From assembly GCA_963811335.1 (NCBI GenBank), contig CAWERB010000035.1:62001-126000 (forward strand): a stretch of 64,000 bases of DNA. Direction: 5' to 3'. The translations under genes and the position numbers were made by a program. This DNA is from Trebonia sp963811335 (GTDB lineage: Bacteria; Actinomycetota; Actinomycetes; Streptosporangiales; Streptosporangiaceae). Below are positions 15,192 through 23,923 of this stretch, piece by piece. Under the pieces are notes generated by a model. It ran no database searches. It worked only from the letters and a program-made list of their open reading frames with translations, and was not told the DNA's origin. Within the stretch, counting starts at the first letter, position 1. Each line of letters begins with the position of its first letter.

Positions 15192-15374
15192 CTAATCGTC
15201 GAGCGGGTCCTGCCTGAGGGAGGCGGTGAGCGCCGTCCAGGCGACGGCGGGTATCGCCAGGGCCTGCCCGTCGCGGTCGGCGCTGTCGCGGACCAGGATC
15301 ACGCCGGTGCCGGTGGCCGTCTCTACGCAGTCCGCGCCGCCGTTGCTGCTGTAGCTCGACTTGCGCCAGTCCAT
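15192..15374 (-). CDS. DUF397 domain protein
   Basis: 60 residues. MDWRKSSYSSNGGADCVETA...GVILVRDSADRDGQALAIPAVAWTALTASLR is the complete DUF397 signature (WRKSSYSxxxGxxCVE...VRDSKxxxGPxLxxxxxxWxxF). These actinobacterial small proteins are encoded next to XRE/DUF5753 regulators and act with them, as in the BldB family and WhiJ-like systems of development. It overlaps the upstream regulator gene by about 50 bp. Confidence 0.9.
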   Translation of the reverse strand: MDWRKSSYSSNGGADCVETATGTGVILVRDSADRDGQALAIPAVAWTALTASLRQDPLDD

Positions 15375-16153
15375 GATGTCTCGGCCCTTCTGGGGATCGC
15401 CCGTGTCTCGCTGGCCGGGCGGGCTTGCGCTCTCACGCTATCAAAAATCCGCCGTAGCCACCGAACCGTTTCCTCGTCGGTGTAGACGCTGCCGCTCAGC
15501 GCGTTCTCGGTGTAGGCGGCGGCGTCGGTGATCATCAGCGAGGCGGTGGCCAGCGGGATGGTCACGGGCGGGACGACCTGCACGACCACGTTGGGCCGTC
15601 CGGCCGGCTCGGCTAGGCGGGAGCACTGCGCTGCCATCACCTCGGCCGACCCGATCGCGCGGTAGAGCGACGCCATGTCCACGAGCAGGGTGACGGCCGG
15701 GCCGTCTTCGCGGAAGAGTCTCCGCTGCCTGGCCATGCGCCCGTTAAGCCGTGCTTCGATCTGGCCGGCGGTGGCGCCAGGATGGATCGCGAGCATGCCC
15801 CGCGCGTACCCCTCGACCTGGCCGATGCCGCTCACGATCCCGGGGGTCCACGCCGACAGCTCGGCCGCTTGTTCCTCGTACTCAGACCAGTCGCGGAACC
15901 CGGCGGGCATCCACGTGCGGGATGAGTCGTAGAAGCTCGCAAACCAGCCGCGCAGTTCGGGGAACACCTGGTCGCACGCCTGTGCCACGGCCTGGGTAGG
16001 CGGGCGCTTCCCCGTCTCGACCCGGCTCAGGGTCGTGTAGTCGATGCCGGTCCGGGCGGACATCTCCCGCAGGGTCCAGCCGCGCCCCTGCCTCATCTTG
16101 TTCATCTGCCGGCCGAAGCTCGTCACAGCGCTGTTGGCGTTGGTGGCAGCCAT
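15323..16153 (-). CDS. XRE helix-turn-helix regulator with DUF5753 domain
   Basis: 276 residues from ATG 16153. The N-terminal HTH is FGRQMNKMRQGRGWTLREMSARTGIDYTTLSRVETGKRPPT. The DUF5753 domain starts at ELSAWTPGIVSGIGQVEGYARGML and includes NGRMARQRRLF and VQVVPPVTIPLATASLMITD. It is a transcriptional regulator of the WhiJ-like class paired with the DUF397 protein. The final 30 residues are unusual and overlap the partner gene, so an indel near 15370-15420 may hide the true stop. The repeat copy B lies about 160 bp upstream. Confidence 0.85.
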   Translation of the reverse strand: MAATNANSAVTSFGRQMNKMRQGRGWTLREMSARTGIDYTTLSRVETGKRPPTQAVAQACDQVFPELRGWFASFYDSSRTWMPAGFRDWSEYEEQAAELSAWTPGIVSGIGQVEGYARGMLAIHPGATAGQIEARLNGRMARQRRLFREDGPAVTLLVDMASLYRAIGSAEVMAAQCSRLAEPAGRPNVVVQVVPPVTIPLATASLMITDAAAYTENALSGSVYTDEETVRWLRRIFDSVRAQARPASETRAIPRRAETSWTGASRATAATAARTA

Positions 16154-16310
16154 GCGACCAGTTAGGCACACCGCTTGGGTTATCCGCCCCGTTCCGCGAT
16201 CCTCGGAACACGCTCCGCTGTCCGCGAGTGGCGGCAGCGAACGCCGGCAACACCGGGCGGCGGGGCGCTCCAAGACCGTACCGGAGGCAGACAAGGGCGC
16301 GCGGCTGCGG

Positions 16311-16374
16311 GTACTGATAGATCCGACAAGCTGAGCCCCGAACCTCTACCGGGGATGTCGTGACACAGGTCACA
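16311..16374. repeat. Imperfect 65-bp repeat, copy B
   Basis: Partner of 13280-13344, same orientation, 3.03 kb apart. It contains TCCGACAAG at 16322-16330, GAACCTCTACCGGGG at 16340-16354 and the small dyad GTGACACAGGTCAC at 16360-16373. It lies between the DUF5753 regulator and the aldo/keto reductase and overlaps the likely promoter area of both. Confidence 0.6.
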
Positions 16375-16413
16375 CCGCATCCCGGCGCCACCCCGAGCGG
16401 TAGCGTGAGCGCT

Positions 16414-17502
16414 ATGGCCATCACCACGCGAACCCTCGGGCGCACCGGCGCGGACGTTACCATCCTCGGCTACGGCGCCATGGAGCTGAGAGGGCTGCCC
16501 CGCGGCCCGCAGATCTCGGACGAGGATGCGGGCCGCGTGCTCAACGCCGTCCTCGACGGCGGCATCAACCTCATCGACACCTCACCGGACTACGGGCGCA
16601 GCGAGGAACTCATCGGCAGCCACGTCGGCCACCGCAGGGACGAGTTCTTCCTCGCCTCCAAGTGCGGCTGCCCCATCGAGGCCCCCGCCGACATGCCGCC
16701 GCCGTACCCGCACGACTACAGCCCGGCTAACGTCCGCGCCGACGTCGAGCAGTCGCTGCGCAGGCTGCGCACCGACCGCCTGGACCTGGTCCAGGTGCAC
16801 ATGTCGCCGAGCAGGCAGGCACTTGAGGAAAACCGCACGGTCGAGACGCTGCGCGAACTGCGGCGCGAGGGCAAGGTCCGGTTCATCGGGATGTCCGGCA
16901 TCCTGCCGCACCTGGCCGACCACCTCGCGATGGACGTCTTCGACGCCTTCCAGATCCCCTACTCGGCCGTGCAGCGTGACCACGAGGGCCTCATCGACCA
17001 GGCGGCTCAGCAAGGCGCTGGCACGCTGATCCGCGGCGGCGCGGCCCGCGGCGCGGCCTCGGCGGAGAAGAACTGGCGAACCGGGCCGCTCACCCAGCAG
17101 CCCGGCCTCGGCCAGCGGAACTGGGAGACGTCGGGCATCGCGGACCTGCTCGACGCGGCGGGCATCGCCCCGATGGAGTTCATCCTGCGCTTCACCCTCA
17201 GCCACCCGGGCCTGTCCACCACGATCGTGGGCACGGCCAACCCGGCCCACCTCGCCGCCAACATCGCCGTCGCGGAGCAGGGCCCGCTGCCCGCCGACCT
17301 GTACGAAGCGGCCAAGAAGCGCCTGCCTGCCCCCGCCGCGGTGCTGCCGCACCACGCACCCCGGGCTGGCTCAGTTTTACCGGTAAGACCCGTGAGCGTC
17401 GCCCCGCGCGCCGCGCCAAAGCGGGATTTTGCCGGGTATGACCGTTTTGCCGCGCCAGCGCCGCCCAGCCGGGGCCGTGCCCCGTTGACTTGTCTTGCGT
17501 GA
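16414..17502 (+). CDS. Aldo/keto reductase
   Basis: 362 residues from ATG 16414. The catalytic tetrad Asp-Tyr-Lys-His is visible: INLIDTSPDYG (D, Y), FLASKCGC (K), LDLVQVHMSPS (H). NADPH-binding residues are suggested near the end by LSTTIVGTANPAHL. It is a cytosolic (alpha/beta)8 oxidoreductase of the YajO/general AKR type. The last about 60 residues after AAKKRLPAP look non-coding and span a TTACCGGTAA palindrome, so the real C-terminus is probably near 17340-17390. Substrate unknown. Confidence 0.85.
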   Translation: MAITTRTLGRTGADVTILGYGAMELRGLPRGPQISDEDAGRVLNAVLDGGINLIDTSPDYGRSEELIGSHVGHRRDEFFLASKCGCPIEAPADMPPPYPHDYSPANVRADVEQSLRRLRTDRLDLVQVHMSPSRQALEENRTVETLRELRREGKVRFIGMSGILPHLADHLAMDVFDAFQIPYSAVQRDHEGLIDQAAQQGAGTLIRGGAARGAASAEKNWRTGPLTQQPGLGQRNWETSGIADLLDAAGIAPMEFILRFTLSHPGLSTTIVGTANPAHLAANIAVAEQGPLPADLYEAAKKRLPAPAAVLPHHAPRAGSVLPVRPVSVAPRAAPKRDFAGYDRFAAPAPPSRGRAPLTCLA

Positions 17503-17509
17503 CAAGACA
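17491..17509. promoter_or_regulatory. Palindromic operator before padR
   Basis: TGTCTTG-CGTGA-CAAGACA, a perfect 7-bp inverted repeat with a 5-base centre, ending 31 bases before the PadR start at 17540. This is the expected position and form for an autoregulatory PadR site. Confidence 0.65.
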
Positions 17510-17539
17510 TCATGTGTGGCATGGGCAGCGATCCCGGGC

Positions 17540-17953
17540 ATGACCGAGCTGCGCCGCGGCGTGCTCGGCCCGTGCGTGCTCGCGCTGCTCGACGAGCGGC
17601 CCAGGTTCGGACTCGAGCTCGTCCGCGACCTGGCGGCCGCCGGCGGCCTGCTGACCAGCGAGGGCACCGTCTACCCGCTGCTCAGCCGGCTGCGCGACGC
17701 GCGGCTTGTGACCAGCGAGTGGCACGACCCGGCGGGGGAGCGGGCGCGCCGCTACTACTCCATCACCGGCGAGGGCCGCGAGCAGCTCAAGGCGTTCCGC
17801 GCCGACTGGACCGACTTCGCGGGCACCGTCGAGTCCGTCCTGTTCCCTCCTCCGACGGCAACCCGCGGCGGACGCCCACGGGGAAGGAGGCCGCCGATGA
17901 GCGGCACGGTGCTTGAGAACGTCGCTGGTCCGCTGAGTACCTGCGGGGACTGA
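17540..17953 (+). CDS. PadR-family transcriptional regulator (3' end uncertain)
   Basis: Starts at ATG 17540 (MTELRRGVLGPCVLALLDER). The winged helix is complete: FGLELVRDLAAAGGLLTSEGTVYPLLSRLRDARLVTSEW, ARRYYSITGEGREQLKAFRADWTDF. After ESVLFPPP the frame runs into the next gene's start (MSGTVLEN). A shift near 17850 would instead end in GKEAADERHGA at 17916, overlapping the next start by 20 bases, exactly as at the next junction in the cassette. PadR proteins commonly repress adjacent HAAS-domain membrane protein genes. Confidence 0.85.
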   Translation: MTELRRGVLGPCVLALLDERPRFGLELVRDLAAAGGLLTSEGTVYPLLSRLRDARLVTSEWHDPAGERARRYYSITGEGREQLKAFRADWTDFAGTVESVLFPPPTATRGGRPRGRRPPMSGTVLENVAGPLSTCGD

Positions 17954-18823
17954 GCCTCGATATGCGTCTACGCTGCCCGTCGCGCAGGCGCGCGAACTGC
18001 GCGAGCAGATCGCCGCGCACCTGGACGAGGCGCTCGCCCCGGACGCCACCAACGCGCGAGGTCCAAGCGATGAACTCACCCGCCTGGGCTCGCCGAGATC
18101 CCTCGCCGCCGCCGCCGCGGGCCCGGTGCGACCGGCGGGATGGCGACGCCTGCGTAACCGGCTCGGCCACGTCCGCTGGTGGAACTGGGTCGCGATTGTC
18201 CTGGTCGTCGCAATAGCCGGCACCGGAGCGGGCCTGCTCATATCCATGCAGACCGCCGCGCCGCTGCGGCAGCACACCACCTTCGGCTGGTACTTCCCGC
18301 AAGACCGGGTGCGCGAGGTCGAAACGCAGGCCGGCGACACCACGCAGCTCACCATCCCGCAGCGGTACCGCCAGGAGCAGGGATTCTTCATCAACATCGT
18401 CAACAACAGCGACTGGACCCAGACCGTCCTCGGAGTCGGTCGGCTTGAGGCGCCGTTCAGCAACATGCCCCCCAGTTCGCCATCGGAAGCGACAAGAACG
18501 TCGATCTCGGCGGCATGGACAACCTGGTCCGCTGGTCCGCCACAGGCAGCATCCCGCCGCATTCGATCAGGGCGCTGCGCGTGCTGTGGGACTCGAACAT
18601 CTGCTGGGTACCGGGGACGCCACCCGCTTCCATCCAGGACATCGTGCTGACCGTTCGCGTTGGCACCGTCACCAGGACGGAGGACATCCGGCTGTTCTAC
18701 GCGGTGGCCCTGTCGGGCAACAAGGGGCCCAGTGTCCGTGACCGGGCCGGAGAGCCGAGTCCCCAAGGAAGCAGCTGGCGTCCAAGCGGGAAGGAACCCG
18801 CCGGTGAGCGACACGGTGCTTGA
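17897..18823 (+). pseudogene. HAAS-domain membrane protein, copy 1 (broken by several shifts)
   Basis: The beginning MSGTVLENV and the pieces QARELREQIAAHLDEALAPDATN (HAAS domain), VRWWNWVAIVLVVAIAGTGAGLLI (membrane helix), TTFGWYFPQDRVREVETQAGDTTQLTIP, INIVNNSDWTQTVLG and RALRVLWDSNIC parallel copy 2 throughout. However, it needs about three shifts (near 17935, 17968 and in the C run at 18467-18472). Its end (GKEPAGERHGA, stop 18821-18823) overlaps the copy 2 start by 20 bases. Either a decayed tandem duplicate or an intact gene with sequence errors. Confidence 0.65.
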
Positions 18824-19676
18824 GCAGCCTCTAGTCCGCTGGTACCTGCGTGATCTCGATAAGGCCAGCCTGAGGCTGCCCGACGCGCAGGCGCGGGAAC
18901 TGCGCGAGCAGATCGCCGCCCACCTGGATGAGGCGCTGCCGCCCGGCGCCACCGACGAGCAGGTCCGCGATGAGATCCGCAGGCTCGGTACCCCGCGCTC
19001 CCTCGTCGCCGCGGCGGCGGGCCCGGATTCCCGCCCGCTGGCCGCGCGTGTGCGGGCCAGGCTGGCTCGCGTCCGCTGGTGGACGTGGGTGTCGGTCGCC
19101 GCGGTCGCCGCGCTGGCCGGCGCCGCGCTGAGCTACGCGCTGCTCGCGCTCAACGCGACACCGCTGATCCAGACCGCTGAGACCGGCTGGTACTACCCGC
19201 AGGACCAGGCGCACTCGGTGATGACGCAGGCCGGGAACGTCACCCAGTACACCGTCCCTGACCGCTTCGGCCAGGAGCAGGGCATCGTGGTCAGCATCGT
19301 CAACAACAGCGACTGGACCCAGACCGTCCTCGGCATCGACCCGCACTGGTTGGTGTTCTCCTACGAGCCCGTCCAGGTCAGCGTCGGCAGCGGCCAGTGG
19401 GCCGACCACGGCAGCTCAGCGGGCCAAGTCAACTGGTCATCGCCCGGCAGCATCCCGCCGCACTCGGTGCGGGTGCTGCGCGTGCTGTGGAAGTCTGACT
19501 TCTGCATGGGGACCGACGGGGGGTGGTCATCCACCCAGGACTTGCCGCTGACCGTCCGCGTCGGGATCTTCACCCGGACCGAGGACGTCCCGCTCCTGGC
19601 CGCGTTCGCCCTGACCGGCAGCAAGGCGTCCGCTGCGTGCCACTCGCCGGCCCGTCGGGTAAGACTGTTGCCGTGA
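18804..19676 (+). CDS. HAAS-domain membrane protein, copy 2
   Basis: 290 residues from GTG 18804. HAAS-type prefix domain: RELREQIAAHLDEALPPGATDEQVRDEIRRLGTPRSLVAAAAG. One membrane helix: WWTWVSVAAVAALAGAALSYALLAL. An extracytoplasmic beta-rich domain of about 170 residues follows (GWYYPQDQAHSVMTQAGNVTQYTVPDRFGQEQGIVVSIVNNSDWTQTVLG). The HAAS domain occurs downstream of PadR regulators, usually on permeases or anti-sigma-like proteins. Function unknown. Its TGA overlaps the GTG start of dinB by 3 bases. Confidence 0.8.
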   Translation: MSDTVLEQPLVRWYLRDLDKASLRLPDAQARELREQIAAHLDEALPPGATDEQVRDEIRRLGTPRSLVAAAAGPDSRPLAARVRARLARVRWWTWVSVAAVAALAGAALSYALLALNATPLIQTAETGWYYPQDQAHSVMTQAGNVTQYTVPDRFGQEQGIVVSIVNNSDWTQTVLGIDPHWLVFSYEPVQVSVGSGQWADHGSSAGQVNWSSPGSIPPHSVRVLRVLWKSDFCMGTDGGWSSTQDLPLTVRVGIFTRTEDVPLLAAFALTGSKASAACHSPARRVRLLP

Positions 19677-20757
19677 CCTCCTGGGTGCTGCACCTGGACA
19701 TGGACCAGTTCCTCGCCGCCGTCGAGCAGGCGCGCCGCCCCGAGCTGCGCGGCAGGCCGGTGGTGGTCGGCGGTGACGGCGACCCGGCCAAGCGCGGCGT
19801 GGTCTCCACCGCCTCCTACGAGGCACGGGAGTTCGGCGTGCACTCCGGCCAGCCGCTGCGCACCGCCGCCAAGCGCTGCCCGGACTGCGTGTTCCTGCCG
19901 GTGGACGCCGACGCCTACAACGAGGTCTCCGCGGTGGTGATGAACGTGCTGCGGGAAACCGGCTGCCCGGTCGAGGTCCTCGGCTGGGACGAGGCGTTCA
20001 TCGGCGTCACCACCGATGACCCCGACGGCTTCGCCCGCGGCCTCATCGCCGACGTCAAGGCGGCCACCGGCCTTGACTGCTCGGTCGGCATCGGCGACAA
20101 CAAGCTGCAGGCCAAGATCGCGACGAGCTTCGGCAAGCCGGCGGGCGTCGGCAGGCTGACCACGGCGACCTGGTTCGACGTGCTCGGCGACCGCCCGCCG
20201 GACGCGATCTGGGGCATCGGCGCGAAGACGCTGGCCAAGCTCGCCACGCTCGGCATCACCACCGTGCGCCAGCTGGCCGCGGCCGACATGGCCGCGCTGG
20301 CGAAGGTGTTCGGCCCGACGACCGGGCCCTGGCTGGTCCTGCTCGGCAACGGCCGCGGCGAGTCCGAGGTGGACGCGACCCCGTACGTGCCGCGCTCGCA
20401 CGGCCGCGAGGTCACCTTCCAGCGCAACCTGACCGACTGGGCGCAGGTCGCGAAGGAGATCTCGCGGCTGGCCCGCCAGGTAGCCGGCGAGGTCACCGAG
20501 CGTCCCGTGGCCCGCGTCGTGGTGAAGGTGCGCTACGCCCCGTTCGTCACCGTCACCCACGGCGTGCCGCTCGCCCCGGGTGAGCAGTCGCCGCCCGGCA
20601 TACCGCAGCCGCCACGGCGAGCCGCTTCCCCTGAACGAAACGCCGGAGTTGGGCCCGAATCGAGCAGGCCGCCGCGGCCGCGCTGGCCAAGTTCACCCCT
20701 GGCCGTCCCGTGCGCCTGCTCGGCGTCCGCGCCGAGTTCGCCGACAACCCGCACTAG
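19673..20757 (+). CDS. dinB: DNA polymerase IV (Y family), 3' part disrupted
   Basis: From GTG 19673: WVLHLDMDQFLAAVEQARRPELRGRPVVVGG (first catalytic Asp in LDMDQF), RGVVSTASYEAREFGVHSGQPL, VEVLGWDEAFIG (catalytic D-E), KIATSFGKPAGVG, and the little-finger domain through VVVKVRYAPFVTVTHGVPL. It performs error-prone lesion bypass. The natural C-terminus, IEQAAAAALAKFTPGRPVRL..EFADNPH, is in another frame and stops at 20755-20757. Between them lies about 75 bp (20580-20655) that does not look like polymerase sequence, so this is more than a simple indel. It overlaps the HAAS gene at GTGA. Confidence 0.85.
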
Positions 20758-20856
20758 CCACAGCAACCACGCCCGTTTCCGGCTTTCGTCAGTGCCGAGA
20801 GTTTGACATCCATGAGCTGTCGAAAGTCTGGGCGCTGAACTTCCCGGTCCCGGAGC

Positions 20857-21507
20857 TCACGGCCCGAGCGCCCGGTCGAGCGGTACCAGGTGACGCTGCA
20901 GCGCGAAGATGGCCGCCTGGGTGCGGTCGGCGAGCCCGAGCTTGGCGAGGATGCTGGACACGTGGCTCTTGACGGTCTCGTCGGAGACGGAAAGCGCCCG
21001 TGCGATCTCCCGGTTGGACCGGCCCTGCGCCAGGCCCTTGAGCACGTCGGTCTCCCGCGGCGTCAGCTGCGCGAGCGGGTCGGCGGCGGCGTGCCGCAGC
21101 TCGCGCAGCATCCGGGCGGTCGCGGAAGGCTGCAGCACGCTCTCGCCGCGCGCGGCGGCCCGCACCGCCTCGATGACCTGGTCGACGCCCGCGGTCTTCG
21201 GCAGGTAGGACAGCGCGCCTGCCCGCAGCGCCTGGACGAGGTGCTGGTCGTCGGCCGAGGAGGTGAGCACGAGGACGGCCGCGCTCAGCCCGTCGGCCTG
21301 CATCGCGGCGAGCACGCCGAGCCCGTCGAGGCGCGGCATGAGCAGGTCGAGCAGCACCACGTCCGGGGCGAGCGCGCGGATCGCGTCGAGCGCGGCGGCG
21401 CCGTCGGCGGCCTCGCCCGCCACCTCGATCCCCGGCTCGCTCGACAGCAGGAAGTGCAGCCCCTGGCGGACGACCTTGTGATCGTCGGCGATCAGCACCC
21501 GGATCAT
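20857..21507 (-). CDS. NarL/LuxR-type response regulator
   Basis: 216 residues. Receiver domain: VLIADDHKVVRQGLHFLLSSEP (acidic pocket DD), DVVLLDLLMPRLDG (phospho-acceptor Asp), VLTSSADDQHLVQALRAGALSYLPK (switch Thr/Ser and Lys). C-terminal LuxR HTH: LTPRETDVLKGLAQGRSNREIARALSVSDETVKSHVSSILAKLGLADRTQAAIFA. It pairs with the kinase whose stop overlaps its start by 4 bases (ATGA). Likely target: the divergent lipoprotein/efflux genes at 23.4-27.1 kb, by neighbourhood. Confidence 0.95.
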   Translation of the reverse strand: MIRVLIADDHKVVRQGLHFLLSSEPGIEVAGEAADGAAALDAIRALAPDVVLLDLLMPRLDGLGVLAAMQADGLSAAVLVLTSSADDQHLVQALRAGALSYLPKTAGVDQVIEAVRAAARGESVLQPSATARMLRELRHAAADPLAQLTPRETDVLKGLAQGRSNREIARALSVSDETVKSHVSSILAKLGLADRTQAAIFALQRHLVPLDRALGP

Positions 21508-23153
21508 CGGAGCTCCTCGGCGACGCCCTCACCGGTGCGGCCACTCACGGTGAGGCTCGCCGCGAGCAGCGGGAACGAGGCGCGGACCCGCGTGCCCTGG
21601 CCCGGCGCGCTCTCGACCGTAAGCAGGCCGCCCAGCTCGGTGACCCGATCCCGCATCGTTCGCAGGCCGAGACCGCGGCCGTCACCGTCCCGCGGCGGAG
21701 CGGACACGTCGAAGCCGCGCCCGTCGTCGGCGACCTCGAGCACCGCGCACGCGCCGTTCGCCTCGAGCCCGACAGCGATGCGGGCCGGGCTGGCGTGCCG
21801 CGCGGCGTTGGCGACCGCCTCCTGCGCCACCCGGAGGATCGCGTGCTCGACCGCGGGCGGCAGGCCGTCCGGCCCGAGCCCGGTCAGGTCGAGCTCGGCG
21901 CTGACCGGGATGCCGAGCCGCTCCGCGTAGGACCGGCAGACGCCGGCGAGGGCGCCGGGCAGGTCGTCCTCCGTAAGGGCGACCGGGCGCAGCGCGAGCA
22001 GCAGCGACCGCATCTCGCGCATCGTGTCGCCCGCGGTGCGCTCCATGATCTCCACCTGGGGGAGCACCGTCGATCCTGCGGGCAGGGCCCGGCGCAGCCC
22101 GCCGGCCAGCACGCTGAGCGAGAACAGCTCCTGCGAGATGGAATCGTGCAGCTCGCGGGCGATGCGCGTGCGCTCCGCGTGCCTGGCGTTGGCCTCGCCG
22201 AGCGTACGGGTGGCGTCGAGCGAGGCCTGGAGCTGGCTCGCCATCTTATTGAAGTTCTCCTCAAGGCGGGTTACCTCGTCGTGCCCGCGGACCGGCACCC
22301 GCAGCCCGAAGTCCCCGTCGGCCACCCGCAGGCTCAGTGCGGCGAGCCGGCCGAGCCGCCGGGTCAGCCGCCTGGTGGACAGCAGCCCGAAGGCGAGCCC
22401 GACCGGGAATGCCGCGGCGAGCAGCACCGCGCCGGTCCTGACCAGGCCCGGCGAGACGGTGACCCCGCCGATCCCCGGCGCCACGGCCGGAACCTCGACA
22501 TAGAGCATTCCGAGCACGGTCTCGCCGCTCGCCCCTGTACCCGCCGCGCTTGGCGCCGCGGACGGCGAGCCGACGGCGGACGGCTTACCGCCGCGGGGCG
22601 CCGTGATCGGCGCGGCCGCCCACACGACGTTTCCCGACGGCAGCGGCGCCTGCCCGCTGTCCGCCACCGGCCAGCGGACGAACGAGGCGAGCACCTTGCG
22701 CGCCGCCCCCGCCTGCGCGTCGGAGCCGCGGCTGCCGCGCGGGTAGCACGCCGGGTAGGAGGAGCCGAGCACAGTGCCGGCGCTTGACACGATGACGGCG
22801 AAGGACGCCGGGGCCAGATCGCACGCGGCGGTCGTGAGCTGCGGGATTACCACACCGCCGTCGCCGTCGGGTCGCGCCTGACCAGCGGCGACGGAAGCGC
22901 CCGCGGTGACCAGGTCGGCGGCGAGGCCAGCTGGCTGCTGCGCAGTGAGTTTCGTGTCGGTCTTCCCGATCTTCGCGGCGAGGCCCTGCGCCGTGACCTG
23001 GGCGAGTCCCTGGACCGCCTGCGGGGTGAGCGGTGTCGGCGGGCTGAGCGCGGCGACACCGAAGATCACCAGTTCGGTGAGCAGCACTACCCCGGCGGTG
23101 ACCGCCACGTAGGTGGCGGTCATCGTGGCCTGCAGCCCCCAGCGCCTGGTCAT
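21504..23153 (-). CDS. Membrane sensor histidine kinase (HisKA_3, NarX/LiaS-like)
   Basis: 549 residues from ATG 23153. First helix: TYVAVTAGVVLLTELVIFGVAAL. An extracytoplasmic sensor of about 200 residues follows, rich in Gly/Ser/Pro and containing two Cys (TTAACDLAP, SSYPACYP). Second helix near VLLAAAFPVGLAFGLL, a HAMP-like linker (ALSLRVADGDFGLRVPVRGHDEVTRLEENFNKMASQLQ), the dimerisation/phospho-acceptor helix ERTIRIAREL-type ARELHDSISQELFSLSV, and a HATPase_c domain (AQEAVANAARHASPARIAV, ADDGRGFD, LGLRTMRDRVTELGG). Upstream extension beyond 23153 has no coding support. Confidence 0.93.
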   Translation of the reverse strand: MTRRWGLQATMTATYVAVTAGVVLLTELVIFGVAALSPPTPLTPQAVQGLAQVTAQGLAAKIGKTDTKLTAQQPAGLAADLVTAGASVAAGQARPDGDGGVVIPQLTTAACDLAPASFAVIVSSAGTVLGSSYPACYPRGSRGSDAQAGAARKVLASFVRWPVADSGQAPLPSGNVVWAAAPITAPRGGKPSAVGSPSAAPSAAGTGASGETVLGMLYVEVPAVAPGIGGVTVSPGLVRTGAVLLAAAFPVGLAFGLLSTRRLTRRLGRLAALSLRVADGDFGLRVPVRGHDEVTRLEENFNKMASQLQASLDATRTLGEANARHAERTRIARELHDSISQELFSLSVLAGGLRRALPAGSTVLPQVEIMERTAGDTMREMRSLLLALRPVALTEDDLPGALAGVCRSYAERLGIPVSAELDLTGLGPDGLPPAVEHAILRVAQEAVANAARHASPARIAVGLEANGACAVLEVADDGRGFDVSAPPRDGDGRGLGLRTMRDRVTELGGLLTVESAPGQGTRVRASFPLLAASLTVSGRTGEGVAEELR

Positions 23154-23394
23154 CGCGGCCCCTTCGTCCTTCTGACGGTACCGCGATAACAGTAACTGCC
23201 AGCTCAGCGCCCCTCTACCCGCTGCGGGGGGAGAAGCACTGCCCGGAATGGGGGAGGCAAGTTCGCTCCGCTCCGCGATGCTCAGGCCCCGCCGCCGCTG
23301 CGAGGCTCGGACTCGCGGCAAATCGATGCCGCTCGGGTGGCTCACGTCACGCAGCCTCAGCGCAGCGGGTGCCCGATGACCCGAAGGGACCGAC

Positions 23395-23923
23395 ATGACT
23401 AAGCTCACTTGCCCTGGCCGGAGCCGGACGCTGCTCGCGTCCGGCGTCATCCTGGCGGCTGCCCTGGCCGGGTGCTCCGCCGTCGGCGGCGCAACCAACT
23501 CCGCGGCTGTCACGTCGTCAAGCACGCCGGACGACGAGACCGATGTCGATCGTTACCTGCTACCGCACGCACGGTGATCCCTCGTTCCCCAACCCGGTCT
23601 ACGACCCGAGCGACGGCCGCTGGCACTTCGCCGTCTCGCCCGGATCGGCTCCGGCGAGCACCCAGCAGGCCTGCCAGCACCTGTTCCCGTCGAGCAACGC
23701 CTCACCGCCCGTCCCGCAGGCACAGTTCCAGCAGCTCGTCCGGCTGGCCGAGTGCATCAGGCAGCATGGCGTGCCCAACTGGCCGGACCCGGACCCGGAC
23801 GGCTCGTTCCCGCTGCCCCCGTCGGTCAACCCGAAGAGCCCCGCCGGCCAGGCTGCGGGGAACGCCTGCAAGCGGTACCTGCCGAGCAGCGGGCACATCG
23901 ATGTCCACGCAGTCGCGTCCTGA
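23395..23923 (+). CDS. Small secreted lipoprotein, frameshifted
   Basis: ATG 23395 begins a lipoprotein signal peptide (ASGVILAAALAGCSAVGG, lipobox LAGC). After about 50 residues a shift near 23540 is needed to continue as VTCYRTHGDPSFPNPVYDPSDG, CQHLFPSSN, LVRLAECIRQHGVPNWPDPDPDG, GNACKRYLPSS, ending at 23923. The paired C-R-x-H-G-x-P-x-x-P-D-P motif is common in actinobacterial lipoproteins next to HlyD/MacA-like adaptor genes. It is divergent from the two-component system across 240 bp. Role unknown, presumably an accessory of the efflux set. Confidence 0.7.

Noticed and set aside
13280..16374. The two 65-bp repeats as attL/attR of an integrated element
   Set aside because: No integrase lies between them and the KaiC/tail-spike operon is outside the interval; a shared regulatory sequence fits better.
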